A program made the position numbers and the translations under genes. This document shows, in pieces, positions 1 to 5,821 of a DNA stretch of 10,004 bases. Origin of the DNA: an uncultured Bacilli bacterium (GTDB lineage Bacteria; Bacillota_I; Bacilli_A; RF39; UBA660); NCBI GenBank assembly GCA_947628325.1, contig CANQZL010000038.1:1-10004 (forward strand), written 5' to 3'. The notes under the pieces are model-generated. The model made no database searches, was not told the origin of the DNA, and worked only from the letters and a program-made list of their open reading frames with translations. Position 1 is the first letter of the stretch. Each line of letters starts with the position of its first letter.

Positions 1-369
1 GAAAATGGTATTACTGAAAGTAAAGAATTTGCTATATTAACTAATGAAATATATAAAACTTGGTCTGGAATGACTGCTAAAGAATATAAAGAGTATAAAG
101 GACTTCGTAAAGAGTCACTTCGAGATAACATGGATAATATTGAAGTATCATTAGCTGATATAAGTGAAGAAGTAACAAAAAGATTAGCAAATAAAACGAA
201 ACCTAAAGGATTAAAAGAAAATATAAAAGTTGCTCATGCAGGTGGACAAGTTGCCAAAAACACAAGAGATGAAATTGAAAATCTACTTGGTGAGCCTGTT
301 GTTACGAATCAAAATAGATTGAGCTATCAATATATAGATAAAAAAGGAAAAATAGAAAATAAAAAATAA
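1..369 (+). CDS. BRO-N/DinD-like antirepressor-type protein, C-terminal part (copy 1, 5'-partial)
   Basis: The frame is open from the first base of the window to a TAA, so only the last 122 residues are visible and the true start lies upstream; the ATG at 70 is internal. The visible part aligns without gaps to the C-terminal part of the complete protein encoded at 628-1491. Shared blocks include LTNEIYK, WSGM, RKESLRDNM, the GG of a (H/K)(A/M)GG motif and SNQN/TNQN-L-YQYID near the end. This C-terminal region resembles the tail of DinD-type proteins, and the N-terminal BRO-N DNA-binding domain would be off the window. A role in phage or mobile-element gene control is inferred from the family only. 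The shared relationship with the next cassette suggests a local duplication or serial insertion of related elements. It is intact as far as seen, and nothing shows whether it is expressed. Confidence 0.8.
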   Translation, partial: ENGITESKEFAILTNEIYKTWSGMTAKEYKEYKGLRKESLRDNMDNIEVSLADISEEVTKRLANKTKPKGLKENIKVAHAGGQVAKNTRDEIENLLGEPVVTNQNRLSYQYIDKKGKIENKK

Positions 370-582
370 GTTGGATTAAATACTAGATTCTTATAGAGAA
401 GAAGATGAAGAAGTACAAAAACTATCTAATTGTAGCAATCATTGCAAATGTTAAACATTAATATGTGGCAAGAATTGATTCTTGCTTTAGTCATATTATT
501 GTAGAAGATATCAAATTAGTGGTTAAAAAACAATTTAACAGATTATTTAGATGATGTATTTAATAATTTATTTTTACTTTAA
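336..582 (+). pseudogene. Degraded small gene downstream of antirepressor copy 1
   Basis: This stretch aligns at DNA level with the small gene at 1460-1703 but is broken by several stops. Recognisable pieces are the 'tcttatagagaagaag' block (SYREE), the block encoding IVAIIANVKH, then a stop, then CFSHIIVE, and finally a run matching the DVYNKL end of copy 2 (here DVFNNL). The start codon region of copy 2 (ATG at 1460) is changed to ATA here, and an in-frame TAG and TAA follow, so no product is expected. It also carries the same frame change after the KLSN codons as copy 2, showing that the two copies share that lesion. The family is not one I can name. The call as a remnant rests entirely on the comparison with the second and third copies in this window. 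Confidence 0.65.
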
Positions 583-614
583 ATAAAAAATATTGAAAAA
601 TGAAAGTTCTTATC

Positions 615-621
615 AAGGAGG
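615..621 (+). promoter_or_regulatory. Strong Shine-Dalgarno site for the 628 gene
   Basis: AAGGAGG lies six bases before the ATG at 628. It fixes the start and marks this copy as still well translated. I see no convincing -35/-10 pair between the copy-1 remnant and this site. Confidence 0.85.
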
Positions 622-627
622 GTTTAT

Positions 628-1491
628 ATGAATGAAAATAAATTAAAAACTATTTCAAATCTTTTTGAAGGCAAAGAAATAAGAAGTATTTGGGATAGTG
701 AAAAAGAAGATTATTATTTTAGTGTGGTAGATGTAATATCTGCTTTAACTGATAGTAGTAATCCAAGAAATTATTGGAATATGTTAAAGAAAAGAATGAC
801 TGAAGAAGAAAGAAGTGAGTTGTACACAAAATGTGTACAACTGAAAATGAAGTCTAAAAATGATGGAAAAAACTATTTAACAGATACTCTTGATACAAAA
901 GGAATACTAAGACTAATAGAATCAGTCCCAAGTCCAAAAGCCGAACCTTTTAAAATATGGCTTGCTAATTTAGGAAGTGAAAGAATTGATGAAGTATTTG
1001 ATCCTGAGATTGCTATTAAAAGAGCCATAGATTATTACCGAAAAAGAGGGTATTCTGATAAATGGATTGAAACAAGATTAAAAGGTATATTAAATAGAAA
1101 TAAATTAACTGATATATGGAAAGATGGAGGTATTTCAAAAGATTATGAATATGGAATATTAACAAATGAGATATATAAGGAATGGTCTGGTATGAAAGCA
1201 AGTGAATATAAAGCATATAAAAGTATTAGAAAAGAATCTTTAAGAGATAATATGTCAGATATAGAAGTTGCTCTTACTGACTTAGGAGAAATTGCAACGA
1301 GAGAATTAGCTAAAGAACATAAACCTTATGGATTAGAACAAAATAAAGTGATTGCTAAAATGGGCGGTAACGTTTCTAAAGTGGCAAGAGATAATTTAGA
1401 ACAAAAACTGGGTAAATCAGTAATTAGCAATCAAAATAATCTTAATTATCAATATATAGATGAAAAGGAAAAAAAAGAAAATAAAAAATAA
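628..1491 (+). CDS. BRO-N domain / DinD-like antirepressor-type protein (copy 2, intact)
   Basis: Encodes 287 residues. The N-terminal part (about 10-110) has the BRO-N layout: a first block with EIRSIWD and YYFSVVDVISALT, then NPRNYWNMLKKRM, then a CVQLKMKS block leading to YLTDT and GILRLIESVPSPKAEPFK. This is the DNA-binding domain found in phage and baculovirus BRO proteins and antirepressors. The remainder is like the C-terminal part of DNA-damage-inducible protein D: a WIETRLKGI block, EWSGM, RKESLRDNM, and a late MGGNVSKVARDNLE(Q)KLG block near residue 250. No membrane segment or signal peptide is present. Family knowledge suggests a DNA-binding regulator acting on phage or island genes, possibly linked to the SOS response; that role is inference. 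The 3' end overlaps the start of the small gene at 1460 by 32 bases, an arrangement typical of translational coupling. The coding sequence contains a striking palindrome at 818-842. Confidence 0.85.
   Translation: MNENKLKTISNLFEGKEIRSIWDSEKEDYYFSVVDVISALTDSSNPRNYWNMLKKRMTEEERSELYTKCVQLKMKSKNDGKNYLTDTLDTKGILRLIESVPSPKAEPFKIWLANLGSERIDEVFDPEIAIKRAIDYYRKRGYSDKWIETRLKGILNRNKLTDIWKDGGISKDYEYGILTNEIYKEWSGMKASEYKAYKSIRKESLRDNMSDIEVALTDLGEIATRELAKEHKPYGLEQNKVIAKMGGNVSKVARDNLEQKLGKSVISNQNNLNYQYIDEKEKKENKK
818..842. repeat. 25-base perfect inverted repeat inside the antirepressor-type gene
   Basis: The arms AGTTGTACACA (818-828) and TGTGTACAACT (832-842) are exactly complementary across an AAA spacer. 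The segment is in frame and codes for residues around LYTKCVQ. It could form a hairpin in the mRNA or serve as a binding site for a dimeric regulator. The sequence shows only the symmetry, not its use. Confidence 0.6.
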
Positions 1492-1703
1492 GTTTGATGA
1501 AATACTAAATTCTTATAGAGAAGAAGGAAAGCAACTACAAAAACTATCTAATTGTAGTTATCCTTGCAAATGTTAAACATTATCATGGTGTAAGAAGAGA
1601 CTATTGGTTTAGTCATATTATTGTAGAAGTACTATGTGAAGGAGCGGAAAATGTTTTGTTAGAACCTGTTATATATGATGTATACAATAAATTAGATAAT
1701 TAG
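1460..1703 (+). pseudogene. Small gene overlapping the end of antirepressor copy 2, frameshifted
   Basis: An ATG at 1460, inside the 3' end of the antirepressor-type gene, opens a frame reading a lysine-rich start (ATGAAAAGGAAAAAAAAG), then FDEILNSYREEGK and QKLSN. This frame stops at 1574-1576. After the SN codons near 1550 the meaningful frame moves by +1 and reads IVVILANVKHYHG, RRDYWFSHIIVEVLCEG and LLEPVIYDVYNKLDN, ending at the TAG at 1701. The third copy (5822-6000) has SGDIVVI at this point, so copy 2 appears to have lost bases there. An undamaged product would be about 80 residues, soluble and without a membrane segment. I do not recognise the family. Its fixed position behind an antirepressor-type or RhuM gene suggests a partner in the same cassette. 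Either it is a pseudogene or, less likely, it is read by frameshifting. Confidence 0.65.
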
Positions 1704-1715
1704 AAAGCAATTTAT

Positions 1716-1757
1716 AAACAAACCATTTAGACGAAATCACTTATATGGTTTGTTTTT
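1716..1757 (+). terminator. Rho-independent terminator after the copy 2 cassette
   Basis: An 11-bp perfect stem pairs 1716-1726 (AAACAAACCAT) with 1745-1755 (ATGGTTTGTTT), enclosing an 18-base loop and running into a short T tract. It closes the transcription unit of the 628 gene. Confidence 0.75.
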
Positions 1758-1828
1758 ATATGATCTTTTATTAAATTATAGGCCATTTATAAAAAAAGAA
1801 CATGTGTTTAGAACTCATATTCTTTGTG

Positions 1829-1852
1829 AAATTAACGTATAACTTATAATTA
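1829..1852 (+). repeat. Left arm of 24-bp inverted repeat flanking the recombinase gene
   Basis: The reverse complement of this segment matches 2904-2927 at 23 of 24 positions. The perfectly shared core is AATTATAAGTTATACG as read at the right arm. The inner part ATAACTTAT is itself self-complementary around its centre base. It lies 115 bases before the recombinase start, between the terminator of the preceding cassette and the gene. It is a candidate recombination or recombinase-binding site; function is inferred from position. Confidence 0.75.
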
Positions 1853-1954
1853 AACGATAAACTTAAGTAATTAAATTATATCACAGGCTAGTAAATTATT
1901 GAATATTTTTTTCTTATTTTTTTTCTAATTTTATTTTATTAATATATACAAATT

Positions 1955-1959
1955 GGAGG
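1955..1959 (+). promoter_or_regulatory. Shine-Dalgarno site for the recombinase gene
   Basis: GGAGG within TTGGAGGAG stands seven bases before the ATG at 1967 and supports that start. The 100 bases upstream are nearly pure A/T, and I cannot choose a single -10 box among several TATA-like words. Confidence 0.75.
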
Positions 1960-1966
1960 AGATGTA

Positions 1967-2896
1967 ATGAAAAAGAAAAATTGTATAACTTATAATGTTA
2001 TTTTTGATTTCTGGTTAAATAGCAAAAATAATATTAAAATACAGTCTAAATTGAATTATGAGTATCTAATTTTATTTTATTTAAAAGACAATATTGGAAA
2101 TATATTAATAAATAAAATAACGAAAGAAGATATATATGTATTTTTTTCTTCAATAAAAAATAAAATAGCAAATTCTACACAAAAAAAATTACTATGTATT
2201 ATTAAAAGCAGTTTAGCCTATGCTTATAGCAACAAGTATTGTAATTATATAGATGTAAGTGATTTGAAATTTAAATTACATAAAAAAACAATATTTATAT
2301 TATCTAGAGAAGAACAACTTATATTAGAATCAACTTTAAAAGAAAAAATAAATATCCGTAAATTATGCTTATTACTTTGCTTATATACAGGACTTCGTGT
2401 TGGAGAGGTTTGTGGATTAAAATGGGAGGATATAGATTTTAGCAATAAATCTTTAGTAGTCAAAAGAACAATTCAAAGAATTAAAAATTCAAAAAATAAT
2501 ATTGATAATAAGACTATTTTAATCGAAAGCCCACCAAAAAGCGAAACATCCAAAAGAATTATACCTATACCTAATTTTATTATTGATATACTTAAAAAAT
2601 TTCAACAAAGGGATACATATTTCTTGCTATCAAATAGTGAGAAGTTGTATGACCCAAGATATTTAGAATCATTTTATGCACGAATATTAAAAAAATGTAA
2701 TATTAAAAGAAATAAGTTTCACACTTTGAGACATACATTTGCTACTAGGTCAATTGAATCTAAGATGGATATTAAAACTTTAAGTGAAATTTTAGGTCAT
2801 TCTTCTGTTGAAGTAACTTTAAAATTATATGTTCATCCTACATATGAAATGAAAAAAACATCTATAGAGCATCTTGTAGAATTTATGTCTCTTTAG
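1967..2896 (+). CDS. Tyrosine recombinase / phage-type integrase
   Basis: Encodes 309 residues, the usual size for phage integrases and XerC/D relatives. Residues 1-100 form the helical core-binding (SAM-like) domain. The catalytic domain follows with the complete active-site set: Arg144 in TGLRVGEVCGLKW, the beta-hairpin lysine near Lys191 in PPKSETSKR, His252 and Arg255 in HTLRHTFATR, His278 in ILGHSS and the nucleophile Tyr288 in LKLYVHP. Nothing is missing, so the enzyme should be active: it cuts and rejoins DNA through a 3'-phosphotyrosine link. The gene is enclosed by a 24-bp inverted repeat (1829-1852 and 2904-2927), and the repeat core recurs at 1983-1996 over codons 6-10. That arrangement fits either an invertase acting on flanking sites or an element integrase beside its arm sites. 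The sequence does not decide which. No excisionase-like gene is visible beside it. Confidence 0.93.
   Translation: MKKKNCITYNVIFDFWLNSKNNIKIQSKLNYEYLILFYLKDNIGNILINKITKEDIYVFFSSIKNKIANSTQKKLLCIIKSSLAYAYSNKYCNYIDVSDLKFKLHKKTIFILSREEQLILESTLKEKINIRKLCLLLCLYTGLRVGEVCGLKWEDIDFSNKSLVVKRTIQRIKNSKNNIDNKTILIESPPKSETSKRIIPIPNFIIDILKKFQQRDTYFLLSNSEKLYDPRYLESFYARILKKCNIKRNKFHTLRHTFATRSIESKMDIKTLSEILGHSSVEVTLKLYVHPTYEMKKTSIEHLVEFMSL
1983..1996 (+). repeat. Third copy of the inverted-repeat core, inside the recombinase gene
   Basis: GTATAACTTATAAT is identical to 1837-1850 in the left arm and, inverted, to 2906-2919 in the right arm. It is coding here (around ITYN of the recombinase), so a chance match in A/T-rich DNA is possible, but three copies around one recombinase gene are suggestive. 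Confidence 0.5.
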
Positions 2897-2903
2897 TATC
2901 AAA

Positions 2904-2927
2904 TAATTATAAGTTATACGATAATTT
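2904..2927 (-). repeat. Right arm of 24-bp inverted repeat flanking the recombinase gene
   Basis: Begins eight bases after the recombinase stop codon and ends just before the ribosome-binding site of the next gene. It is the inverted match of 1829-1852, with one mismatch at 2921. Any recombination between the arms would flip the 1.1-kb segment carrying the recombinase gene relative to the 2947 gene. Confidence 0.75.
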
Positions 2928-2946
2928 GTGAGAAAGGAGTTTTATT

Positions 2947-3294
2947 ATGAATTATAATATTGTTATTCACAAGGAAAAAGGTAATTATTGTTTTCAATTA
3001 TGGTATTGTGGTAAGCAAGCAATGGGGAATTCAAAATTTTACGAATCTCGTTCTTTATGTATAAAAGGATTTGAAGATTTTAAAAATTGGATAATTAAAA
3101 ATGATATTCATGATGAATGTAATTTTCTAAAATTAAACAAAATAAGTGATAGAAAATTTATTTATCAGTTTGTAGATGAAAATAATGAAATTTTATATAC
3201 CAGTAGAATTATAGAGACAAAAACAAATTGTAGGAATTCTATGATTAGTACTTGTAAAAATATTATTAAAGCTAAGGTTAAAGATTTAAAATAA
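2947..3294 (+). CDS. Small protein with two YegP/DUF1508-like repeats
   Basis: Encodes 115 residues, with the start supported by AAAGGAG seven bases upstream. Two similar blocks can be seen. The first (about 12-48) reads YCFQLWY, then a SKFYESRSLCIKGFEDF segment. The second (about 70-112) reads KFIYQFVDENNEILYTSRI, then a run ending in STCKNI. The pattern of an aromatic strand, a polar turn, an I/M-x-x-S turn and a Y/E-S helix start is that of the YegP/DUF1508 fold, which is often present in tandem. The match is by eye and the second repeat has drifted. Members of that family have no well-established function. The gene starts 20 bases after the inverted-repeat arm behind the recombinase gene, so its transcription may depend on the state of that segment. 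No membrane segment is present. Confidence 0.6.
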   Translation: MNYNIVIHKEKGNYCFQLWYCGKQAMGNSKFYESRSLCIKGFEDFKNWIIKNDIHDECNFLKLNKISDRKFIYQFVDENNEILYTSRIIETKTNCRNSMISTCKNIIKAKVKDLK

Positions 3295-3335
3295 AAAAAT
3301 TAAGTAAAACAGTATATTTGTTTTATAAACTATAA

Positions 3336-3360
3336 ATAAAAATTATAAAGTGATTTTTAT
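3336..3360. repeat. A/T-only hairpin before the 3391 gene
   Basis: ATAAAAAT (3336-3343) pairs with ATTTTTAT (3353-3360) over a nine-base loop. A weaker one, TAAAACA/TGTTTTA, lies at 3305-3325. Stems of A/T only are common by chance here; either may help end the 2947 transcript, but neither has a proper T tract. Confidence 0.3.
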
Positions 3361-3390
3361 AAAAAAATAAATAGAAATTGATGATTTTTT

Positions 3391-4218
3391 ATGAAAAAAA
3401 AGATAAAAAAAAGAAAGAAAATTATTTTTTTAATTCCAATTATTTTGATAGTAATCTACTTATTATATTATGTAATTATGTATTCAATAGCAAGTGAACA
3501 ATTTAAAAATGAAGAATATGCTAATGCGAGTAAGTCTTGCAAAATGTTAATTAGCTTTGGAAATACACAAGTAGCTAAATATAGATTGTATGGTAAATAT
3601 ACGAAATATTATGAAAATTTTAATGAAATTTATAATAAATATAAAATTAATACTGAAACTGCAATTAACAATGAGTTTTTTGATTTAACTTATGGCTTGT
3701 ATATTATTAGAAAAAATCAAAGTGAATACTATTTATCAGATTTTGAGAATAATATTATGGATGATATAACAAAACTTTATATTGATAAATTAAATAAAAT
3801 ATTTATGATAACAGAACATCGAGCCATAAGTTTAGTAGATTCTTATGAAGATTTAAGTATAGACGATATTAAAGTGGTTTCCAGCGCTTTTGCATCAGAG
3901 TTATATAAAAATTTAGAAATTATTAATGAAAATGATAGCAATCCACTTGTTATAAGTAATATAAGTCTTTCAAATGATTCATATTTTACTACTGTAAGTG
4001 GAATTATTACAAATCGAGGTTATACAAATGTATCATATGTAAAAATAAAAGGACTATTCGTAAATGAATCTGGCATAACTATAGATACAGATTGGACTTA
4101 TGCAGTTGATTCTGTAGAATTAGCACCAGGCGAAAGCAAAAAATGGGAAATGATGGTAAAAAAAGATTATAGAATAAACAAAGTAAATATCGAAATTATT
4201 GATTATGAAAGGAACTAA
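3391..4218 (+). CDS. Membrane-anchored protein with FxLYD domain
   Basis: Encodes 275 residues. A strongly basic N-terminus (KKKIKKRKK) is followed by one hydrophobic segment at about residues 11-31, so the protein should be a single-pass membrane protein with its body outside. Residues 36-75 contain an SEQFKNEEYANASKSC segment with a helical, TPR-like look. About 185-262 form an FxLYD-type domain: ISNISLSN, VSGIITNRGYTNVSYVKIKG, then DTDWTYAV and LAPGESKKWEM. FxLYD domains are extracellular beta-sandwich modules whose ligands are mostly unknown. The start is the first ATG of the frame; it keeps the basic anchor, but no good Shine-Dalgarno site precedes it. The lipoprotein gene starts three bases after its stop, and a ribosome-binding site for that gene (AAAGGA) lies in its last codons, so the two are co-transcribed. 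Confidence 0.8.
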   Translation: MKKKIKKRKKIIFLIPIILIVIYLLYYVIMYSIASEQFKNEEYANASKSCKMLISFGNTQVAKYRLYGKYTKYYENFNEIYNKYKINTETAINNEFFDLTYGLYIIRKNQSEYYLSDFENNIMDDITKLYIDKLNKIFMITEHRAISLVDSYEDLSIDDIKVVSSAFASELYKNLEIINENDSNPLVISNISLSNDSYFTTVSGIITNRGYTNVSYVKIKGLFVNESGITIDTDWTYAVDSVELAPGESKKWEMMVKKDYRINKVNIEIIDYERN

Positions 4219-4221
4219 AAA

Positions 4222-5163
4222 ATGAAAAAGACAGTTTTATTATGTTTTCTAATAACAATTTGTTTATTAAGTTTAACAGGGTGTGGAAACGAAAAAAATA
4301 AAAAAGAAAAAGGACCAATAATAAATGCTGTTGATGCTACTATTTATATGGGTGTAGATTTTGATGCTACAAAGTATGCTTCAGTAGAAGATGGCATAAA
4401 TTTGGAAGTAATTAGAAATGATGTAAATGATAAAAATCCAGGAGAATATACAGTAACATATAAGGCAACGGATCAAGAAGGAAATAGTTCGACAAAGACA
4501 ATAATTATAACAGTTGATGAATTAAATCAAGATAAACTAGAAGAATTAATAAATAATATTTTGAAAAAACAAAATTTATCGAGTTATAATTTAAATAAAA
4601 ATGTTGGTTTTGGAATAAATATTGAAAGTAATAGATATTTAAATAAAGAACTTAATGATTATAGAAAATTAAAAATGTACAATATAATACCTATTGTTAA
4701 TTCATTTAACACAAAGGATTATAATTTGAGTGATGGTAATTATATTTACCAAATTGATTATTTTAGATTTTATTTTGAATTTATTGATTCAACTTCTCCA
4801 ATTGATGAAAGATGGTTTTTATATTCTATGGATCAAGTTTTGGAAATTACTGATGGAAATTTAACATTGACTATTGATGGTGCTGAAATTCCAGAATTAG
4901 GTGATTTTAATAGAATCTCATATAAATCAATTTTTGGCTATGATATGGAAGCAACAAATGTAGATACATTAAAAGAAATTCTTAATTCAGATAATGTAAA
5001 AATAAAAGCCAATGTTACAGATGGATATAATTCTCCACTTAGTACTTTACCACCTGAAAAAATAACTCCACATGTATTTGAATATGATTTAAGTCAAGAT
5101 GATATAAATGTTTTAAAGGATACGTTAGAGTTATATTATAGTATTAGAGATTTAATTGTTTAA
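4222..5163 (+). CDS. Lipoprotein with N-terminal Ig-like (DUF5011-type) domain
   Basis: Encodes 313 residues. The first 20 residues form a lipoprotein signal peptide with the lipobox LTGC; Cys21 would be lipidated and the protein held on the outer face of the membrane. After a short lysine-rich linker, residues 34-98 match the DUF5011-type Ig-like repeat: IYMGVDFDATKYASVEDG, NPGEYTVTYKATDQEGNS and a TIIITV final strand. The remaining 200 residues are acidic and rich in Tyr, Asn and Asp, with no domain I recognise; they are probably the specific part. It lies three bases behind the FxLYD gene, so the pair likely makes a surface complex or acts in the same process. Whether it is cargo of the neighbouring recombinase element or a resident chromosomal operon cannot be told from this window. 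Confidence 0.82.
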   Translation: MKKTVLLCFLITICLLSLTGCGNEKNKKEKGPIINAVDATIYMGVDFDATKYASVEDGINLEVIRNDVNDKNPGEYTVTYKATDQEGNSSTKTIIITVDELNQDKLEELINNILKKQNLSSYNLNKNVGFGINIESNRYLNKELNDYRKLKMYNIIPIVNSFNTKDYNLSDGNYIYQIDYFRFYFEFIDSTSPIDERWFLYSMDQVLEITDGNLTLTIDGAEIPELGDFNRISYKSIFGYDMEATNVDTLKEILNSDNVKIKANVTDGYNSPLSTLPPEKITPHVFEYDLSQDDINVLKDTLELYYSIRDLIV

Positions 5164-5212
5164 GTTTTATAATTATTATTTAATTATTTGAATTATAATT
5201 TCAATATAGTAA

Positions 5213-5248
5213 TACACTACTAAGTTGGTAAATCAACTTAGTAGTGTG
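5213..5248. repeat. Perfect 14-bp hairpin downstream of the lipoprotein gene
   Basis: ACACTACTAAGTTG (5214-5227) pairs perfectly with CAACTTAGTAGTGT (5234-5247) over a six-base loop, with an outer T-G pair. No T tract follows (the next bases are GCAAAGGG), so it is not a classical terminator on this strand. It may be the first stem of a structured RNA or a 3'-end-protecting hairpin. Confidence 0.7.
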
Positions 5249-5282
5249 CAAAGGGATAAACTCCTTTTGAAACCCCAATTAA

Positions 5283-5327
5283 GCAACATATCATAAAAAA
5301 TCGTAAGTGATTTTGTTGCATTTTTTT
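5283..5327 (+). terminator. Rho-independent terminator, bulged stem
   Basis: GCAAC (5283-5287) and AAAATC (5297-5302) pair with GATTTT-GTTGC (5309-5319) around the loop GTAAGT, leaving nine unpaired bases on the 5' side; seven T residues follow (5321-5327). It probably ends the transcript of the 3391-5163 operon, or of a short RNA beginning near 5200. Confidence 0.6.
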
Positions 5328-5406
5328 AAAACAAGTCTAAATAAAAAGGAAGAATGCTATTGTCACTTTCATTACTAACGTAACAAAATGTACCTTGTAT
5401 TTTTCG

Positions 5407-5459
5407 AAAAAAATACCCTTAGTGCCTAATCTTATGAAAAAACTAAAGGGTTATTTTTT
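5407..5459. terminator. A-stem-T terminator, possibly bidirectional
   Basis: An arm at 5407-5423 (ending ACCCTTAGT) pairs with 5442-5459 (ACTAAAGGGTTA and then T residues), with two single-base bulges and an 18-base loop. The A run before and T run after would allow function on either strand. It is isolated from any intact gene. Between 5328 and 5407, and between 5460 and 5524, I see no gene, promoter or repeat. Confidence 0.55.
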
Positions 5460-5524
5460 ATTTTTCATAAAATATTAGAGCAATTTTCAAAACACATTGT
5501 TGAACAATTGTTCTGAATGCATAA

Positions 5525-5820
5525 TATTGTTATCAAGAAATAAAAAAATTTAAAAGTTTGACAACCTTATTTTTAGACTATGCTGAAGATATGGCAAATG
5601 AGCATAATTTAATGACTATGCAAGAATGGATTGATGCTACTGATGATTTACTAAAATTTCGAAAAAAGAAAATTTTATCAAATTCTGGTAACGTTTTTCA
5701 TAATCAAGCGTTAGAAAAAAACTTCGAAGGATATGAAAAATTTAGAATCAAGCAGGATAGGAAATATGTATCATAATGGACGAATTATATGAAAGATAAT
5801 TAGAAGAAAATAAGAAATAG
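5525..5820 (+). pseudogene. C-terminal remnant of a RhuM-family protein
   Basis: From 5525 the frame reads YQEIKKFKSL, TTLFLDYAEDMA, MTMQEWIDATDDLLKF, KKKILSNSGNV and YEKFRIKQDRKYVS. This is the typical end of RhuM-family proteins, which normally have over 300 residues, with a conserved LFLDYAE block and a final EKFRIKQDR segment. It stops at TAA 5774-5776. The expected tail continues in another frame (ATG at 5776: MDELYER, a TAA, then LEENKK to the TAG at 5818), so there is at least one frameshift and one nonsense change. The whole N-terminal three quarters is missing, and bases before 5525 do not resemble it. A TTG at 5558 could open a 72-residue frame but has no ribosome-binding site. RhuM genes usually sit in pathogenicity or phage-like islands; their biochemical role is unknown. 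Confidence 0.75.
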
Positions 5821-5821
5821 A

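Noticed and set aside
1016..1216. Reverse-strand open frame of 66 codons inside the antirepressor-type gene
   Set aside because: It lies wholly opposite a well-supported gene, has no ribosome-binding site, and its Leu/Ile/Tyr-rich composition is what the complement of A-rich coding DNA gives.
1795..1826. Imperfect hairpin (AAAGAA...TTCTTT) just before the left inverted-repeat arm
   Set aside because: Six outer pairs, one mismatch and three inner pairs with no T tract; too weak in this A/T-rich context to call a terminator or site.
2245..2463. Reverse-strand open frame opposite the recombinase gene
   Set aside because: It overlaps the catalytic domain of an intact recombinase and has no family resemblance.
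5558..5776. Possible intact 72-residue gene starting at TTG
   Set aside because: The RhuM-like similarity begins upstream of the TTG and continues beyond the stop in another frame, and no ribosome-binding site precedes the TTG, so it is a remnant.
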